A DNA stretch of 64,000 nucleotides from Synechococcus sp. HJ21-Hayes (GTDB taxonomy: Bacteria > Cyanobacteriota > Cyanobacteriia > PCC-6307 > Cyanobiaceae). Within the stretch, counting starts at the first letter, position 1; each line of letters begins with the position of its first letter. Below, in pieces: positions 9,917 to 22,608 of this stretch. The notes under the pieces were generated by a model. It saw only the letters and a program-made list of their open reading frames with translations, was not told where the DNA came from and made no database searches. The translations under genes were made by a program, and so were the position numbers. The DNA lies in the NCBI RefSeq assembly GCF_024345835.1, contig NZ_JAGQBW010000001.1, positions 124,001 to 188,000 of the forward strand. The letters are read 5' to 3'.

Positions 9917-9927
9917 CTGTGATCAAG

Positions 9928-10001
9928 TCGGGATGACAGGATTCGAACCTGCGGCCCCTTCGTCCCGAACGAAGTGCGCTACCAAGCTGCGCTACATCCC
10001 G
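9928..10001 (-). tRNA. tRNA-Pro (anticodon CGG)
   Basis: A complete 74-nt cloverleaf on the minus strand. The acceptor stem CGGGATG pairs with CATCCCG, and the discriminator base is A. The T arm contains GGTTCGAATCC. The anticodon arm CTTCG-TTCGGGA-CGAAG gives anticodon CGG, reading CCG proline codons. CCA is not encoded. It is flanked 3' by a hairpin terminator and lies 5' to 5' with lipA. Confidence 0.95.
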
Positions 10002-10084
10002 ATGGCCGGAGTGTAGGGGATGGCGATACCCCCCGCTTTCTAGAGTCAGGCCTCTGCTTGCTGCCTCCGGGCACCCCGATCGTC

Positions 10085-10954
10085 TTGCTCAAACCCGACT
10101 GGCTGCGCGTGAAGGCCCCCCAGCGGGAGCGAATCGGCGAGGTGGCCGACCTGCTGCAGGATCTCAAGCTCAACACCGTCTGCCAGGAGGCGAGCTGCCC
10201 CAACATCGGCGAGTGCTTTGCCGGCGGCACCGCCACCTTTCTGATCATGGGGCCGGGCTGCACCCGCGCCTGTCCCTACTGCGACATCGACTTCGACAAG
10301 AGCGTGCGGGAGCTCGACCCCACGGAACCTGAACGGCTGGGAGAGGCCGTCGCCCGCCTGGGTCTGAGCCACGTGGTGATCACCTCGGTGAACCGCGACG
10401 ACTTGGCCGATGGCGGCGCCAGCCAGTTTGTGGCCTGCATCGCGCAGGTGCGCCAGCGCTCACCCCTCACCACGATCGAACTGCTGATCCCCGATTTTTG
10501 CGGCAACTGGGACGCCCTGGCCGCCGTGATGGAGGGCGCGCCGGAGGTGCTCAACCACAACATCGAAACGGTGCCGCGGCTCTACAAGAAGGCCCGGCCC
10601 CAGGGGGTCTACGAGCGGTCGCTGGAGCTGCTGCAGCGGGTGCGCGAGGGCTGGCCGCGTACTTACACCAAATCCGGCCTGATGACTGGCCTGGGCGAAA
10701 GCGACGCTGAGGTGAAAGAAGTGATGGCCGATCTACGGCGCCACCAGGTGGACATCGTGACCATCGGCCAGTACCTCTCCCCCGGTCCCAAACACCTGCC
10801 GGTGGATCGCTTCGTGACGCCCGAACAGTTCGCGGGCTTCCGGCAGCATGGCGAGGAGGAACTTGGCTTCCTTCAGGTGGTGAGCACACCACTCACCCGC
10901 AGCAGCTACCACGCCGGCGAGGTGCAGCGGCTGATGCGGGAGTATCCCCGCTAA
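10085..10954 (+). CDS. lipA: Lipoyl synthase LipA
   Basis: A radical SAM enzyme that inserts two sulfurs into octanoyl groups on lipoyl-dependent proteins. Seen: the auxiliary-cluster cysteines in [12 protein letters not shown], the radical SAM motif CTRACPYC, the conserved NHNIETV and the C-terminal RSSYHA serine. No in-frame ATG precedes the family homology. The frame runs open back into the divergent tRNA, so the best start is TTG at 10085 (giving [11 protein letters not shown], 289 residues, the family length). A GTG at 9974 inside tRNA-Pro is unlikely. Its TAA overlaps the glsF stop tail to tail (CTAA). Confidence 0.93.
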   Translation: MLKPDWLRVKAPQRERIGEVADLLQDLKLNTVCQEASCPNIGECFAGGTATFLIMGPGCTRACPYCDIDFDKSVRELDPTEPERLGEAVARLGLSHVVITSVNRDDLADGGASQFVACIAQVRQRSPLTTIELLIPDFCGNWDALAAVMEGAPEVLNHNIETVPRLYKKARPQGVYERSLELLQRVREGWPRTYTKSGLMTGLGESDAEVKEVMADLRRHQVDIVTIGQYLSPGPKHLPVDRFVTPEQFAGFRQHGEEELGFLQVVSTPLTRSSYHAGEVQRLMREYPR

Positions 10955-13900
10955 GCCGCCACGGCCTCCCGTTCCGCCAGGCCCACGGTGGCCTTCTCGC
11001 TGGGGGGTACCAACAGCTTGAACTGGGCCTTCCAGGTGGGCCAGTCGGCAAGGATCGTCGCCGCCTTGGCGCTACCGGTGGCCTGCAGGTGGGCCTCCAG
11101 CAGGGGCTTGAGCAGGGCGTCCTGCTCAGGGGTGGTGAGGTCGGCGATGGCCACAATCTCAGGGTTCACCCGCTCCCGCAGACCACCGCTCTCATCCAGG
11201 ATGAAGGCCACGCCGCCAGTCATGCCGGCCGCCACATTGCGGCCAGTGGAGCCCAGCACCACCACCACGCCGCCGGTCATGTATTCGCAGCAGTGATCGC
11301 CGGCGCCTTCCACCACGGTTTTGGCACCGCTGTTGCGCACGGCGAAGCGCTCACCGGCGCGGCCCAGGGCGAACAACTCACCGCCGGTGGCACCGTAGAG
11401 GCAGGTGTTGCCCAGGATCACCTGGCTGCCGGGATCCTGGACACCCGCCGGCGGCACCACCGTGAGGCAGCCACCGTTGAGGCCCTTGCCCACGTAGTCG
11501 TTGGCTTCGCCCACCAGACGCACGTTCAGGCCCTGGAGCACGAAGGCCCCAAAGCTCTGGCCGGCGGCCCCCTCATAGGTGAGGTCGAGCTGGCCCTGGA
11601 AGCCGGTGTTGCCGTGGCGGGCGGCGATTTCCCCGGCGAGGCGGGCGCCCACACTGCGATCGGTATTCACGATCGCCAGAGTGCGGGCCACACGGCCGTG
11701 GCCCTCGATGGCGGCCATCACCTCGGCGTCGGCCAGCAGCTGATCTTCCAGGATCGGGCCATTGCTGTGGGCCTGGGCGTCGTGCTGCAGCCAGCGGCGA
11801 TCGGCCGCTGCCGCAATCGGATCGATCAGGCAGGACAGATCGAGGGCCTGGGTTTTGGCGAGCTTCACGGCACGGGGCTGCAGCAGCTCCGTGCGGCCGA
11901 TCAGGTCTTCGAGGCGCGCCACGCCCAGCACGCTGAGCAGCTGACGCACTTCCTCGGCCACGAACAGGAAGAAATTCACCACGTGCTCGGGCACGCCAGG
12001 GAAGCGCTTGCGCAGATTCTCCTTCTGGGTAGCCACCCCAACCGGGCAGTTGTTGGTGTGGCAAACGCGGGCCATGATGCAGCCCTCAGCAATCATCGCC
12101 ACCGAGCCGAAGCCGTATTCCTCGGCGCCCAGCAGGGCCGCGATGATCACGTCCCACCCGGTCTTGAGGCCGCCATCGGCGCGCAGCAGCACCCGGTAGC
12201 GCAGGCCGTTCTCCAGTAGAGAACGATGCACCTCGGTGAGACCAAGCTCCCAGGGGCCGCCAGCGTGCTTGATCGAGCTCAGCGGTGAGGCACCGGTGCC
12301 GCCGTCGTGGCCGGAGATCTGGATCACATCGGCATTGGCCTTCGCCACACCGGCAGCGATCGTGCCGATGCCGATCTCAGCCACCAGCTTCACGCTCACC
12401 TTGGCGGCGGGATGCACCTGGTGGAGGTCGTGGATCAGCTGGGCCAGGTCTTCGATTGAGTAGATGTCGTGGTGGGGTGGCGGCGAGATCAGAGCCACGC
12501 CGGGTTTGCTGTTGCGCAGCCAAGCGATGTAGGGATCCACCTTCGGCCCAGGCAACTGGCCGCCCTCGCCGGGCTTGGCCCCCTGGGCCACCTTGATCTC
12601 CAACTGCTGGCCGCTGCGCAGGTATTCGGGGGTCACGCCGAAACGACCCGAGGCGATCTGCTTGATCGCCGAGCAGGCGGTGTCGCCGTTGCGCAGGCCC
12701 TTGAGCGTGGGCAGGGTGGCTGAGCGCCCTTCCGCATCCACGTTGTTAAGGGTGTGGAAGCGGGCAGGATCCTCACCGCCTTCGCCGCTGTTGCTCTTGC
12801 CGCCGATGCGGTTCATGGCGATGGCCAGCACTTCGTGGGCCTCGCGCGAGAGGGCCCCCAGGCTCATACCACCTGTGCAGAAGCGGGCGCAGATGCTCTC
12901 CACGCTCTCCACCTGCTCGATCGCCAGGGGCGCCGGCGCGGGCTTGAGCTCCAGCAGGTCGCGCAGGGCCGTGACCGGCCGGTTCTCCAGCAAGCTCTTG
13001 TAGGTAGAGAAGTGGTCATAGCCAGGGCCCGCCTTAACGGCCGCGTGCAGGGCCTTGGCCATCTCCGGGCTGTTGAGGTGGTACTCGCCGCCGGTGCGGT
13101 ATTGCACAAAGCCCATGAACTCGAGCTTGGTGCGGTTGAGCTCGGGGAAGGCCTTGGCGTGGAAGCTCAGGGTTTCGCTGGCCAATTCGGCGAGGCTCAG
13201 GCCCGCCACCCGGCTGGTGGTGCCCTTGAACGCCAGCTCGATCAGATCGGCACCGAGGCCGATGGCCTCAAAGATCTGGGCACCGTGATAGCTGGCCAGC
13301 AGCGAGATGCCGATCTTGGAGAGGATCTTGCGCAGGCCATCTTCCAGGGCCTTGCGCACATTGGCCTGGGCCTGATCGGGCGTGAGGGCCGGCAACTTGC
13401 CGGTTTCGATCAGTTTCTGTACGCGGGGGTGCGCCAGCCAGTGGCGAGTGGTTTCCCAGGTGAGCCAGGGGCACACCGCACTGGCCCCGTAGCCGATTAG
13501 GCAGGCCAGGTGATGGGTGCTCCAGCACTGGGCCGTGTCCACCACCAGGGAGGCCTGCAGCCGCAGCCCAAGGTTGAGCAGGTGGTGGTGCACCGCCCCC
13601 ACCGCCAACAACGGCGGGATGGTGGTGGTGGTGGCCGTGATCCCGCCGCTGGGGCCGCCGCGATCACTGAGCACCAGGATCTGAGTGCCGCCGCGCACGG
13701 CCGCCTCGGCCTCCGCCTTGAGGCGCTCCACGGCAGCCGCCAGGCCTCCAGGCCCATCGGTGATCGCCATCAACGTGGAGAGGGTGGCTGTGGGCAGGCC
13801 CTGCTGGGCTACCGCCGCCAGCTCCGCCTCATTGAGGATCGGGCTGGCCAGGTGCAGCACCGCCGCGGAAGCAGCCTCGGGCTTCAGCGGAGAGCCCCGC

Positions 13901-15549
13901 TTGCCGAGGTGCATCTCCAGGCTCATCACCAGCTTTTCCCGCAGCGGATCGATCGGCGGGTTGGTGACCTGGGCGAAGCGCTGCTTGAAGTAGTCGTAGA
14001 GCAGGTGCGGCTTATCCGAGAGCACCGCCAGGGGGATGTCATCGCCCATGCAGTAGGTGGGCTCCTTGGCCGCACCGGCCATGTCCTCGATCACCAGGTC
14101 AAAGTCTTCGGCGGTGAAGCCAAAGGCCGTTTGCTGCAGCAGCAGCTCGAGATCGCCAAGCTGGCGCTCCTGCGTCCAGGGCTGGTGGGTCAAGCTGCGG
14201 CGGTGATCCGCCAGCCAGGCCCCGTAGGGGTGGCGGGCGGCCACCTCCTGCTTCACATCCCAGTTGCGCAGCAGGCGGCCCTGCTCCAAGTCCACCGCCA
14301 GCATCTGGCCGGGGCCCAGGCGGCCCTTCTCGATGATGCGGCTCTCCTCAAGCTCCACCACGCCGGTTTCCGAGCCCATCACCACGAAGCCGTCACTCGT
14401 GATGCAGTAGCGGGCCGGGCGCAGGCCATTGCGATCCAGGGTGGCGCCGACGCTACGGCCATCGGCGAACACCAACAGGGCCGGGCCATCCCAGGGCTCC
14501 TGGGTGCAGGCGGAATACTCGTAGAAGGCCTGGATCTCCGGCTTACCCGCCAGCTCAGGCTGGTCGCGGAAGGCCTCGGGCACCAGGGTGAGCAGGCTCT
14601 CGGTAATGGGCCGGCCGCTGCGCACCAGCAGCTCCAGGGTGGCGTCGAGGTTGGCCGAATCACTGAAGGCCGCATTCACCACCGGCTTGAGATCGCCGGC
14701 TGCCTCACCCCACACCGCATCGAGGCTGGCCTCCGAAGCCCGCGCCCAGTTGAGGTTGCCCAGCAGGGTGTTGATCTCGCCGTTGTGACCCAGCAACCGC
14801 ATCGGCTGGGCGAGGGGCCAACGGGGCAAGGTGTTGGTGCTGAAACGGCGGTGGTACACCGCAAAGCTCACGGCGAAGCGCTCGTCGCGCAGATCGCCAT
14901 AGAAGGCAGCCAGCACCTCCGAGCGCACCATGCCCTTGTACACAACCGTGCGGCTGCTCAGGGAGGCGAAGTAGAGGTCGCCAGGGCCGGGGCCCCAGGC
15001 CGCGCGGGCCCGGTCGCCGCAGCGGCGGCGCAGACGGAACAGCACCGCCTCCAGGGCATCGCCGGTTTCATCAGCGGCAAGCAGCCACTGCTCAATGGCG
15101 GGAGCCGTACCCAGGGCGAGGGGGCCCAGCACCGCAGGGTTCAGCGGCACCGCCCGCCAACCCAGGCTGCGCAGCCCCAGATTGGCGGCCTCTTCGGCGC
15201 AAAAGGCCTTGGCCTGCTCACGCTTGGCGGCGTCGGCCGGCAGGAACACCATGCCCAGTCCGCGGGCGCTGCCGTTCGCGGCAGCTGCCTCGGGCCACAC
15301 GGCTTCCAGATAGCCCCAGGGGATCCCACAGAGCACCCCGGCACCGTCGCCGGAATCACCATCACCACCGCAGCCACCGCGGTGCTCCATGCAGTCGAGG
15401 CCGCGCAGGGCCTGTTGCAGCACCCAGTGGCTGGCCTCACCCTTCAAGCTGGCCAGGAAACCCACGCCGCAGGCGTCCTTCTCGCCTGCCACCGCCGCCG
15501 GTGCGGGGCTGTCGCAATGGGGCCAAACGGGGCGAGAGGACAGCGGCAT
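10951..15549 (-). CDS. glsF: Ferredoxin-dependent glutamate synthase
   Basis: Converts 2-oxoglutarate plus glutamine to two glutamates using reduced ferredoxin, the central ammonium-assimilation step with glutamine synthetase. Seen: an N-terminal class II amidotransferase with the catalytic Cys in DACGVGF (mature N-terminus after propeptide removal); the central FMN-binding synthase domain; the 3Fe-4S motif C-x5-C-x4-C in [15 protein letters not shown]; and the C-terminal beta-helix GXGXG domain. From the ATG at 15549 it is 1532 residues. The frame is open to 15621, but those extra residues do not look conserved. No adjacent gltD-type small subunit is present, as expected for the ferredoxin enzyme. 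Confidence 0.97.
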   Translation of the reverse strand: MPLSSRPVWPHCDSPAPAAVAGEKDACGVGFLASLKGEASHWVLQQALRGLDCMEHRGGCGGDGDSGDGAGVLCGIPWGYLEAVWPEAAAANGSARGLGMVFLPADAAKREQAKAFCAEEAANLGLRSLGWRAVPLNPAVLGPLALGTAPAIEQWLLAADETGDALEAVLFRLRRRCGDRARAAWGPGPGDLYFASLSSRTVVYKGMVRSEVLAAFYGDLRDERFAVSFAVYHRRFSTNTLPRWPLAQPMRLLGHNGEINTLLGNLNWARASEASLDAVWGEAAGDLKPVVNAAFSDSANLDATLELLVRSGRPITESLLTLVPEAFRDQPELAGKPEIQAFYEYSACTQEPWDGPALLVFADGRSVGATLDRNGLRPARYCITSDGFVVMGSETGVVELEESRIIEKGRLGPGQMLAVDLEQGRLLRNWDVKQEVAARHPYGAWLADHRRSLTHQPWTQERQLGDLELLLQQTAFGFTAEDFDLVIEDMAGAAKEPTYCMGDDIPLAVLSDKPHLLYDYFKQRFAQVTNPPIDPLREKLVMSLEMHLGKRGSPLKPEAASAAVLHLASPILNEAELAAVAQQGLPTATLSTLMAITDGPGGLAAAVERLKAEAEAAVRGGTQILVLSDRGGPSGGITATTTTIPPLLAVGAVHHHLLNLGLRLQASLVVDTAQCWSTHHLACLIGYGASAVCPWLTWETTRHWLAHPRVQKLIETGKLPALTPDQAQANVRKALEDGLRKILSKIGISLLASYHGAQIFEAIGLGADLIELAFKGTTSRVAGLSLAELASETLSFHAKAFPELNRTKLEFMGFVQYRTGGEYHLNSPEMAKALHAAVKAGPGYDHFSTYKSLLENRPVTALRDLLELKPAPAPLAIEQVESVESICARFCTGGMSLGALSREAHEVLAIAMNRIGGKSNSGEGGEDPARFHTLNNVDAEGRSATLPTLKGLRNGDTACSAIKQIASGRFGVTPEYLRSGQQLEIKVAQGAKPGEGGQLPGPKVDPYIAWLRNSKPGVALISPPPHHDIYSIEDLAQLIHDLHQVHPAAKVSVKLVAEIGIGTIAAGVAKANADVIQISGHDGGTGASPLSSIKHAGGPWELGLTEVHRSLLENGLRYRVLLRADGGLKTGWDVIIAALLGAEEYGFGSVAMIAEGCIMARVCHTNNCPVGVATQKENLRKRFPGVPEHVVNFFLFVAEEVRQLLSVLGVARLEDLIGRTELLQPRAVKLAKTQALDLSCLIDPIAAAADRRWLQHDAQAHSNGPILEDQLLADAEVMAAIEGHGRVARTLAIVNTDRSVGARLAGEIAARHGNTGFQGQLDLTYEGAAGQSFGAFVLQGLNVRLVGEANDYVGKGLNGGCLTVVPPAGVQDPGSQVILGNTCLYGATGGELFALGRAGERFAVRNSGAKTVVEGAGDHCCEYMTGGVVVVLGSTGRNVAAGMTGGVAFILDESGGLRERVNPEIVAIADLTTPEQDALLKPLLEAHLQATGSAKAATILADWPTWKAQFKLLVPPSEKATVGLAEREAVAA

Positions 15550-15740
15550 AACCCGGCTACAACCTTGTATGTATGGCAGCAATGAAGGCGGCAGGACTGG
15601 CGGCGAGGGAACACCCCGCATCCACCGGCCGCGCTGCGAGCCTCCGATCCTAGGGACAGAGGTTCGCAGAACAAAGGCCCAAGCGTGGGAGTCCCTGAGC
15701 GTGGCCGCTACCGTTCCTCAACCTGTGAAGCCGGTGTGCC

Positions 15741-17576
15741 ATGGCGGGCCTGCTGACACTGCTGCCAGTGATGCCTGTTGCCGCATCCCTGGCCGCACTG
15801 CTGGCCGGCGTACCGCTCACGGCCCCACCCCCCCTGCTGCAACCGCGTTCGCCTGACGCCCAGCGAGCGCGACTGCCCCAGGCCCAAGGCACGGAGATCC
15901 AGATCAACAGCCTCCGTCAGCAGGCGCGCTGGCAGGTGCAAACCGACCCTGGCACCGGCAGGGTCGAGCTATGGATCCCCCTCGAGGTGTTGCAGGGGCA
16001 GCTGGGGGTGAGCAGCCGCAGCAGCAGCGACAACACGCTGGAACTCGAATGGTTTGGCCAACGCCAGCGGGTGCCTAGTGGTGCCCAGCGCAGCCTCGAC
16101 GACGAAGTGGCGGTGCCGGCCTCCACCTTGCTGGAGTCCGCGGGGGTTCAGCTGAAGGTGCAGGGCAACAGGCTGAATCTGGAGCTTCCCCCCGCGCCGC
16201 TGCATCAGGTGCGCTGGCGCGAGCAGGGGCCAAGCCGGCGCGTGGTGCTCGATCTCAGCACACCGGCCCTGGTTCGCTCCGATGCAACCAGTCTGCTGGT
16301 GGGTGTTCAAGCCACGGCCGAACAACTGCAGCAACTGCAGGGCCTGGGCCTCACCGCCACCCAGACCCGCAACGGCCTGCAACTCCGAGCCGCGGCAGGT
16401 GGTGCACCGCGACTGCTCACCCTGGCAGCCCCCTGGCGACTGGTGCTGGATCTGCCAGCAGGGACCGCCACCAGCCCGAGCACCGCCACGGCAACGGCTC
16501 CGCCCCCCCCGGATCCGCGCCTACAGGCCCTGCTGGGCCAGGGCCTGCAGATGGATCGGCGCATCGTCCGCCTGGGCAACCAGCAGGTACTGATGAGCAG
16601 CGTGCGCTTTGACCCGCGAGCCACACCTCTCGACCTGCGCCCCCTCAACCGGCCCGATGGCATGCAGGGGCTGAGCAGCCTCACGCAGCTGGCCCGCTCA
16701 GAACAGGCCCTGATCGCGGTGAACGGAGGCTATTTCAACCGGGTGAACCGCCTTCCCCTCGGTGCCCTGCGGGACAACGGCCGCTGGCTGTCGGGCCCGA
16801 TCCTCAACCGGGGCGCCATGGGGTGGAGCCAGGCCAGCCTGCCGAGCTTCGGGCGCCTCAGCCTCGAGGACACCATCGTGGACAGCAGCGGCCAACGCTG
16901 GCCCGTGCTGGCCGTGAACAGTGGTTACGTGCAGCGCGGCCTCAGCCGCTACACCGCCGACTGGGGCCGCAGCTACCAGGCCATCAGCGGAACGGAGATG
17001 GGCGTCTTGGTGCGCAATGGCAGCGTGAGCCAACGCTTCGAGCTGGGGCAACTCGATGGGGGTGTCCCCCTGGCCCAGGGAGACCTGCTGCTGGTGGCAC
17101 GGGGCGGCCTGAATCTGCCCTGGATGCCGGGTGAACGGGTGAGCTTGAACAGTCGGCCCAGCAACGCCCTGGGCGAATTGCCCTATGCGATGGGGGGCGG
17201 CCCCTTGCTCCTGCAGGACTCTCAGGTAGTGCTGAATGGAGCGGCGGAGGGCTTCAGCAGCGGATTTCTCTCCCAGGGGGCGCCGCGCACCGTGGTGGGC
17301 AGTGATGGCCATCAGCTCTGGCTGGTGACGCTCCAGGGGGTGAGCGATGCAGGGCCCACCCTGCTGCAAAGCGCCCAGTTGCTGAAGCAACTGGGCCTGC
17401 GTGACGCGCTGAACCTGGATGGAGGCAGTTCCACAGGGCTGGTGGTGGGCGACACCCACACCGTGAAGGGGCGTGGCGTGGTGGCTGCTGTTCACAACGG
17501 CCTTGGCCTGATCCCGCGCGACAGCAGCTGGACCCTCCAGCGACCGACGGGCCCACTCACAGCGGGGCCGCAGTGA
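15741..17576 (+). CDS. Exported phosphodiester glycosidase (NAGPA-like) domain protein
   Basis: A 611-residue protein with an N-terminal hydrophobic signal segment (about residues 2-24), so probably periplasmic or secreted. The middle region (about 100-260) contains RVVLDLS and WRLVLDLP strands reminiscent of AMIN domains, which bind cell-wall or membrane glycans. The C-terminal half is a phosphodiester glycosidase domain of the NAGPA/PF09992 family, with IAVNGGYFNR near residue 330 and NLDGGSSTGLVV near 555. The substrate is unknown; family members act on glycan phosphodiesters or exopolysaccharide. It is divergent from glsF with a 191-bp spacer. Domain family fairly sure, biological role not. 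Confidence 0.82.
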   Translation: MAGLLTLLPVMPVAASLAALLAGVPLTAPPPLLQPRSPDAQRARLPQAQGTEIQINSLRQQARWQVQTDPGTGRVELWIPLEVLQGQLGVSSRSSSDNTLELEWFGQRQRVPSGAQRSLDDEVAVPASTLLESAGVQLKVQGNRLNLELPPAPLHQVRWREQGPSRRVVLDLSTPALVRSDATSLLVGVQATAEQLQQLQGLGLTATQTRNGLQLRAAAGGAPRLLTLAAPWRLVLDLPAGTATSPSTATATAPPPPDPRLQALLGQGLQMDRRIVRLGNQQVLMSSVRFDPRATPLDLRPLNRPDGMQGLSSLTQLARSEQALIAVNGGYFNRVNRLPLGALRDNGRWLSGPILNRGAMGWSQASLPSFGRLSLEDTIVDSSGQRWPVLAVNSGYVQRGLSRYTADWGRSYQAISGTEMGVLVRNGSVSQRFELGQLDGGVPLAQGDLLLVARGGLNLPWMPGERVSLNSRPSNALGELPYAMGGGPLLLQDSQVVLNGAAEGFSSGFLSQGAPRTVVGSDGHQLWLVTLQGVSDAGPTLLQSAQLLKQLGLRDALNLDGGSSTGLVVGDTHTVKGRGVVAAVHNGLGLIPRDSSWTLQRPTGPLTAGPQ

Positions 17577-17646
17577 GGCCTCGGCAGCGATCCTGCTCAA
17601 CGGACTGGCCTGACAGACTGAACGTTCAGCACCGCGTTCCGCCGTC

Positions 17647-18003
17647 ATGCCCAAGGGCCACAGCCTGCGCCTCACCGCAGCCGCTGCCGCCGAGCTGGGT
17701 CGTCAGGCCGCCGTGGCCGGCACCCCGGGGATGATGCACCTCGACCTAGTGGACGGCAGCTGCGAGCGCTGGGTGATCCGCATCCGTCCCGGCCACCTGG
17801 CCGGGGTGGCCGTGGCCAGGGCCGATGGCATCACCCTGTTTGCCCCCGGCGACCAGAGCACGCGCCTCGCGGGCCTCCAGCTGGACTATCGCGGCGATCT
17901 CAGCGGCGGTGGATTCCTGGTCAGGGCAGACCACAGCGTGAGGATCTGCGCCTGCGGCGCCTCGTTCGGCCCCGCCAACGAGGGTGGGCAGGCGACAAAG
18001 TAA
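17647..18003 (+). CDS. IscA/SufA-like (HesB family) A-type iron-sulfur carrier, divergent
   Basis: A 118-residue protein with the fold-defining features of A-type Fe-S carriers: three cysteines at positions 39, 101 and 103 corresponding to the canonical C...C-x-C set (ICACGASFG near the C-terminus) and the GGGF strand before it. The first cysteine lies in DGSCERW instead of the usual SGCSG, so this is a divergent member that may not be a standard carrier. It lies 67 bp upstream of rpsL on the same strand. A role in Fe-S delivery is family inference. Confidence 0.75.
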   Translation: MPKGHSLRLTAAAAAELGRQAAVAGTPGMMHLDLVDGSCERWVIRIRPGHLAGVAVARADGITLFAPGDQSTRLAGLQLDYRGDLSGGGFLVRADHSVRICACGASFGPANEGGQATK

Positions 18004-18022
18004 TGTGGCGGATTGTCGAAAC

Positions 18023-18038
18023 GGTCGGGCTCCCGACC
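18023..18038. repeat. Inverted repeat in the rpsL leader
   Basis: GGTCGGG-CT-CCCGACC forms a perfect palindrome with a 2-base centre, 32 bp upstream of the rpsL ATG. It may be a leader hairpin, an attenuator of the str operon or the end of the upstream gene's transcript. There is no T tract. Confidence 0.5.
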
Positions 18039-18070
18039 TCGCTCCGGCCCCTCGATCTCTCCGGCCCTAG

Positions 18071-18445
18071 ATGCCCACGATTCAGCAGCTGATCCGTACC
18101 GAGCGGCAGCGCCTCACCCGCAAAACCAAGTCCCCCGCCCTGCGCGGCTGCCCTGAGCGCCGTGGTGTGTGCACCCGTGTGTACACCTCCACACCCAAGA
18201 AGCCGAACTCGGCCCTGCGCAAGGTGGCCCGTGTGCGCCTCACCTCGGGCTTTGAAGTCACTGCCTACATCCCGGGCATCGGCCACAACCTGCAGGAGCA
18301 CTCCGTGGTGATGATCCGCGGCGGCCGTGTGAAAGATCTGCCGGGTGTTCGCTACCACATCATTCGCGGCACGCTCGACACCGCCGGCGTCAAGGATCGC
18401 CGTCAGTCTCGTTCCAAGTACGGCGCCAAAACTCCGAAGGATTGA
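18071..18445 (+). CDS. rpsL: 30S ribosomal protein S12
   Basis: Decoding-centre protein of the small ribosomal subunit. Seen: 124 residues; the conserved [13 protein letters not shown] loop, whose Lys is the streptomycin-resistance position; and [12 protein letters not shown]. It is the first gene of the str operon rpsL-rpsG-fusA-tuf. The sequence shows the usual KS/KK lysines, so nothing suggests resistance alleles, although exact residue effects were not evaluated. Confidence 0.98.
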   Translation: MPTIQQLIRTERQRLTRKTKSPALRGCPERRGVCTRVYTSTPKKPNSALRKVARVRLTSGFEVTAYIPGIGHNLQEHSVVMIRGGRVKDLPGVRYHIIRGTLDTAGVKDRRQSRSKYGAKTPKD

Positions 18446-18485
18446 TCCTTCCCTCCCGTTTTCCTGACTTCCACCCTCCAGGTCT

Positions 18486-18956
18486 ATGTCCCGCCGCAAC
18501 GCAGCTGAGAAGCGCCCGGTTCTTCCCGATCCCCAGTTCAACAGCCGTTTGGCCACGATGATCGTGGCCCGACTGATGAAGCACGGCAAGAAGTCCACCG
18601 CCCAGCGGATTCTCTCCGATGCCTTCTCGCTGATCAACGAGCGCACCGGTTCCGACCCCCTGGAGCTGTTCGAGACCGCCGTCAAGAACGCCACCCCCCT
18701 GGTGGAAGTGCGGGCTCGCCGGGTTGGCGGCGCCACCTACCAGGTGCCCATGGAAGTGCGCCAGGAACGTGGCACGGCCATGGCCCTGCGTTGGCTGGTG
18801 AATTTCTCCCGGGCCCGCAACGGCCGCAGCATGGCCCAGAAACTGGCCGGCGAACTGATGGATGCGGCCAACGAAGCCGGCAGTGCCGTCCGCAAACGGG
18901 AAGAAACCCACAAGATGGCCGAAGCCAACAAGGCCTTCGCCCACTACCGCTACTGA
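18486..18956 (+). CDS. rpsG: 30S ribosomal protein S7
   Basis: Primary 16S rRNA-binding protein that nucleates the head of the 30S subunit and contacts the E-site tRNA. Seen: 156 residues, SRRNAAEKR at the N-terminus, the conserved [10 protein letters not shown] segment and a C-terminal NKAFAHYRY. It starts 40 bp after rpsL and is followed by fusA in the classical str order. Confidence 0.98.
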   Translation: MSRRNAAEKRPVLPDPQFNSRLATMIVARLMKHGKKSTAQRILSDAFSLINERTGSDPLELFETAVKNATPLVEVRARRVGGATYQVPMEVRQERGTAMALRWLVNFSRARNGRSMAQKLAGELMDAANEAGSAVRKREETHKMAEANKAFAHYRY

Positions 18957-19065
18957 GACCAGTGAGCTGGGCCGCGGGCGGTCCAGCCCCTGCAAGGGTC
19001 GGTTGCAGCCGACTTGTAGAGTGACGCCCAATTTTTGTCGATCACATCCTCCGGAGACCTATCCC

Positions 19066-21141
<2,076 letters not shown>

Positions 21142-21180
21142 TCTTTCTCATACCCGTTTACCCCCCGATTCTTTTTCATC

Positions 21181-22380
21181 ATGGCCCGCGAGAAGTTCGA
21201 AAGGAATAAGCCCCACGTCAACATCGGCACCATCGGCCACGTTGACCACGGCAAAACCACCCTCACCGCCGCCATCACCAACGTGCTGGCCAAGAAGGGT
21301 ATGGCGAAGGCTCAGGCCTACGACCAAATCGATGGCGCTCCTGAAGAGCGCGAGCGCGGTATCACCATCAACACCGCCCACGTCGAATACGAAACCGACA
21401 AGCGTCACTACGCCCACGTGGACTGCCCCGGTCACGCGGACTACGTGAAGAACATGATCACCGGTGCCGCCCAGATGGACGGCGCCATCCTGGTGGTGGC
21501 CGCCACCGACGGCCCAATGGCCCAAACCAAGGAGCACATCCTCCTGGCCAAGCAGGTGGGCGTGCCCGCCCTGGTTGTCGCCCTCAACAAGTGCGACATG
21601 GTGGACGACGAGGAAATCCTCGAACTGGTCGAACTGGAAGTGCGTGAACTGCTGACCAGCTACCAGTTCCCTGGTGATGACATCCCGGTGGTCCAGGTGT
21701 CTGGCCTCAAGGCCCTGGAAGGCGACTCCGCGTGGGAAGCCAAGATCGACGAGCTGATGAATGCCGTTGACGAGTCGATCCCCGAGCCCGAGCGCGAAAT
21801 CGACAAGCCCTTCCTGATGGCTGTTGAAGACGTGTTCTCCATCACCGGTCGTGGCACCGTGGCCACAGGGCGCATCGAACGTGGAGTGGTGAAGGTGGGC
21901 GAAACCGTCCAGATCGTGGGCATCAAGGACACCCGCGACACCACAGTCACCGGCGTGGAGATGTTCCGCAAGCTGCTTGATCAAGGCATGGCCGGCGACA
22001 ACGTGGGTCTGCTGCTCCGCGGTGTGCAGAAGGAAGACATCGAGCGCGGCATGGTGCTGGTGAAGCCCAACTCCATCAAGCCCCACACCAAGTTCGAAGG
22101 GCAGGTCTACGTGCTCAAGAAGGAGGAAGGCGGCCGCCACACTCCCTTCTTCGCAGGCTATCGCCCGCAGTTCTACATTCGCACCACCGATGTGACCGGT
22201 CAGATCACCGCCTTCACCGCTGAAGACGGCACGAACGTGGAGATGGTGATGCCCGGAGACAACATCAAGATGACCGGCGAGCTGATCTGCCCGGTGGCCA
22301 TCGAACAGGGCATGCGCTTTGCCATCCGCGAAGGCGGTCGTACGATCGGCGCCGGCGTGGTGTCCAAGATCCTCGAGTGA
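21181..22380 (+). CDS. tuf: Elongation factor Tu
   Basis: GTPase that delivers aminoacyl-tRNA to the ribosomal A site. Seen: 399 residues, [15 protein letters not shown] (G1), [15 protein letters not shown] (G3), NKCDMVDD (G4) and a C-terminal [15 protein letters not shown]. It starts 39 bp after fusA. A hairpin with weak T tract follows at 22417-22442, so the str operon may end here, before rpsJ. Confidence 0.99.
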   Translation: MAREKFERNKPHVNIGTIGHVDHGKTTLTAAITNVLAKKGMAKAQAYDQIDGAPEERERGITINTAHVEYETDKRHYAHVDCPGHADYVKNMITGAAQMDGAILVVAATDGPMAQTKEHILLAKQVGVPALVVALNKCDMVDDEEILELVELEVRELLTSYQFPGDDIPVVQVSGLKALEGDSAWEAKIDELMNAVDESIPEPEREIDKPFLMAVEDVFSITGRGTVATGRIERGVVKVGETVQIVGIKDTRDTTVTGVEMFRKLLDQGMAGDNVGLLLRGVQKEDIERGMVLVKPNSIKPHTKFEGQVYVLKKEEGGRHTPFFAGYRPQFYIRTTDVTGQITAFTAEDGTNVEMVMPGDNIKMTGELICPVAIEQGMRFAIREGGRTIGAGVVSKILE

Positions 22381-22416
22381 TCCTCTGATCCGGCTCTCGC
22401 CCTGATCTAAGGTCGG

Positions 22417-22442
22417 GGGGTGGAGGTTTCGGCCTTCACCCC
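22417..22442 (+). terminator. Probable hairpin terminator after tuf
   Basis: A 10-bp stem GGGGTGGAGG/CCTTCACCCC with one G-T wobble and a TTTCGG loop begins 36 bp after the tuf stop and is followed by only TT. It is a stable hairpin but a poor U tract, so partial read-through into rpsJ is plausible. Confidence 0.55.
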
Positions 22443-22518
22443 TTCCTGCACCTCGACAATCCAGCCGCTTCTGAGTGGCCATTCGGGATCCTCCCGTTTG
22501 CTACTTCTGAGCACGACA

Positions 22519-22540
22519 GTTAGAGGTGTTCACCTCTAAC
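22519..22540. repeat. Perfect 22-bp palindrome between tuf and rpsJ
   Basis: GTTAGAGGTG-TT-CACCTCTAAC, perfect in both arms, 68 bp upstream of the rpsJ ATG. As RNA it would fold into a 9-bp stem with a GUUC loop. There is no T tract, so it is not a canonical terminator. It could be an RNA-processing or S10 leader element, or a protein-binding operator. Function unknown. Confidence 0.7.
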
Positions 22541-22608
22541 GCTCCCAGCCAACGGGTTGTTCCACCCTGGCTCTCCGCCGCACCTGGCTCATCGCCGTCT
22601 GAACCGAC

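Noticed and set aside
10936-10951. GCGGG...CCCGC hairpin at the lipA 3' end as a terminator
   Set aside because: Only 5 bp, inside coding sequence and without a T tract; too weak to call.
13510-15585. 691-codon open frame antisense to glsF
   Set aside because: Shadow of a strongly conserved gene; no recognisable motif, and its composition follows the complementary codons.
15550-15740. NtcA-type GTA-N8-TAC box in the glsF upstream region
   Set aside because: Searched by eye because glsF is a nitrogen gene; only partial matches with wrong orientation or spacing were seen.
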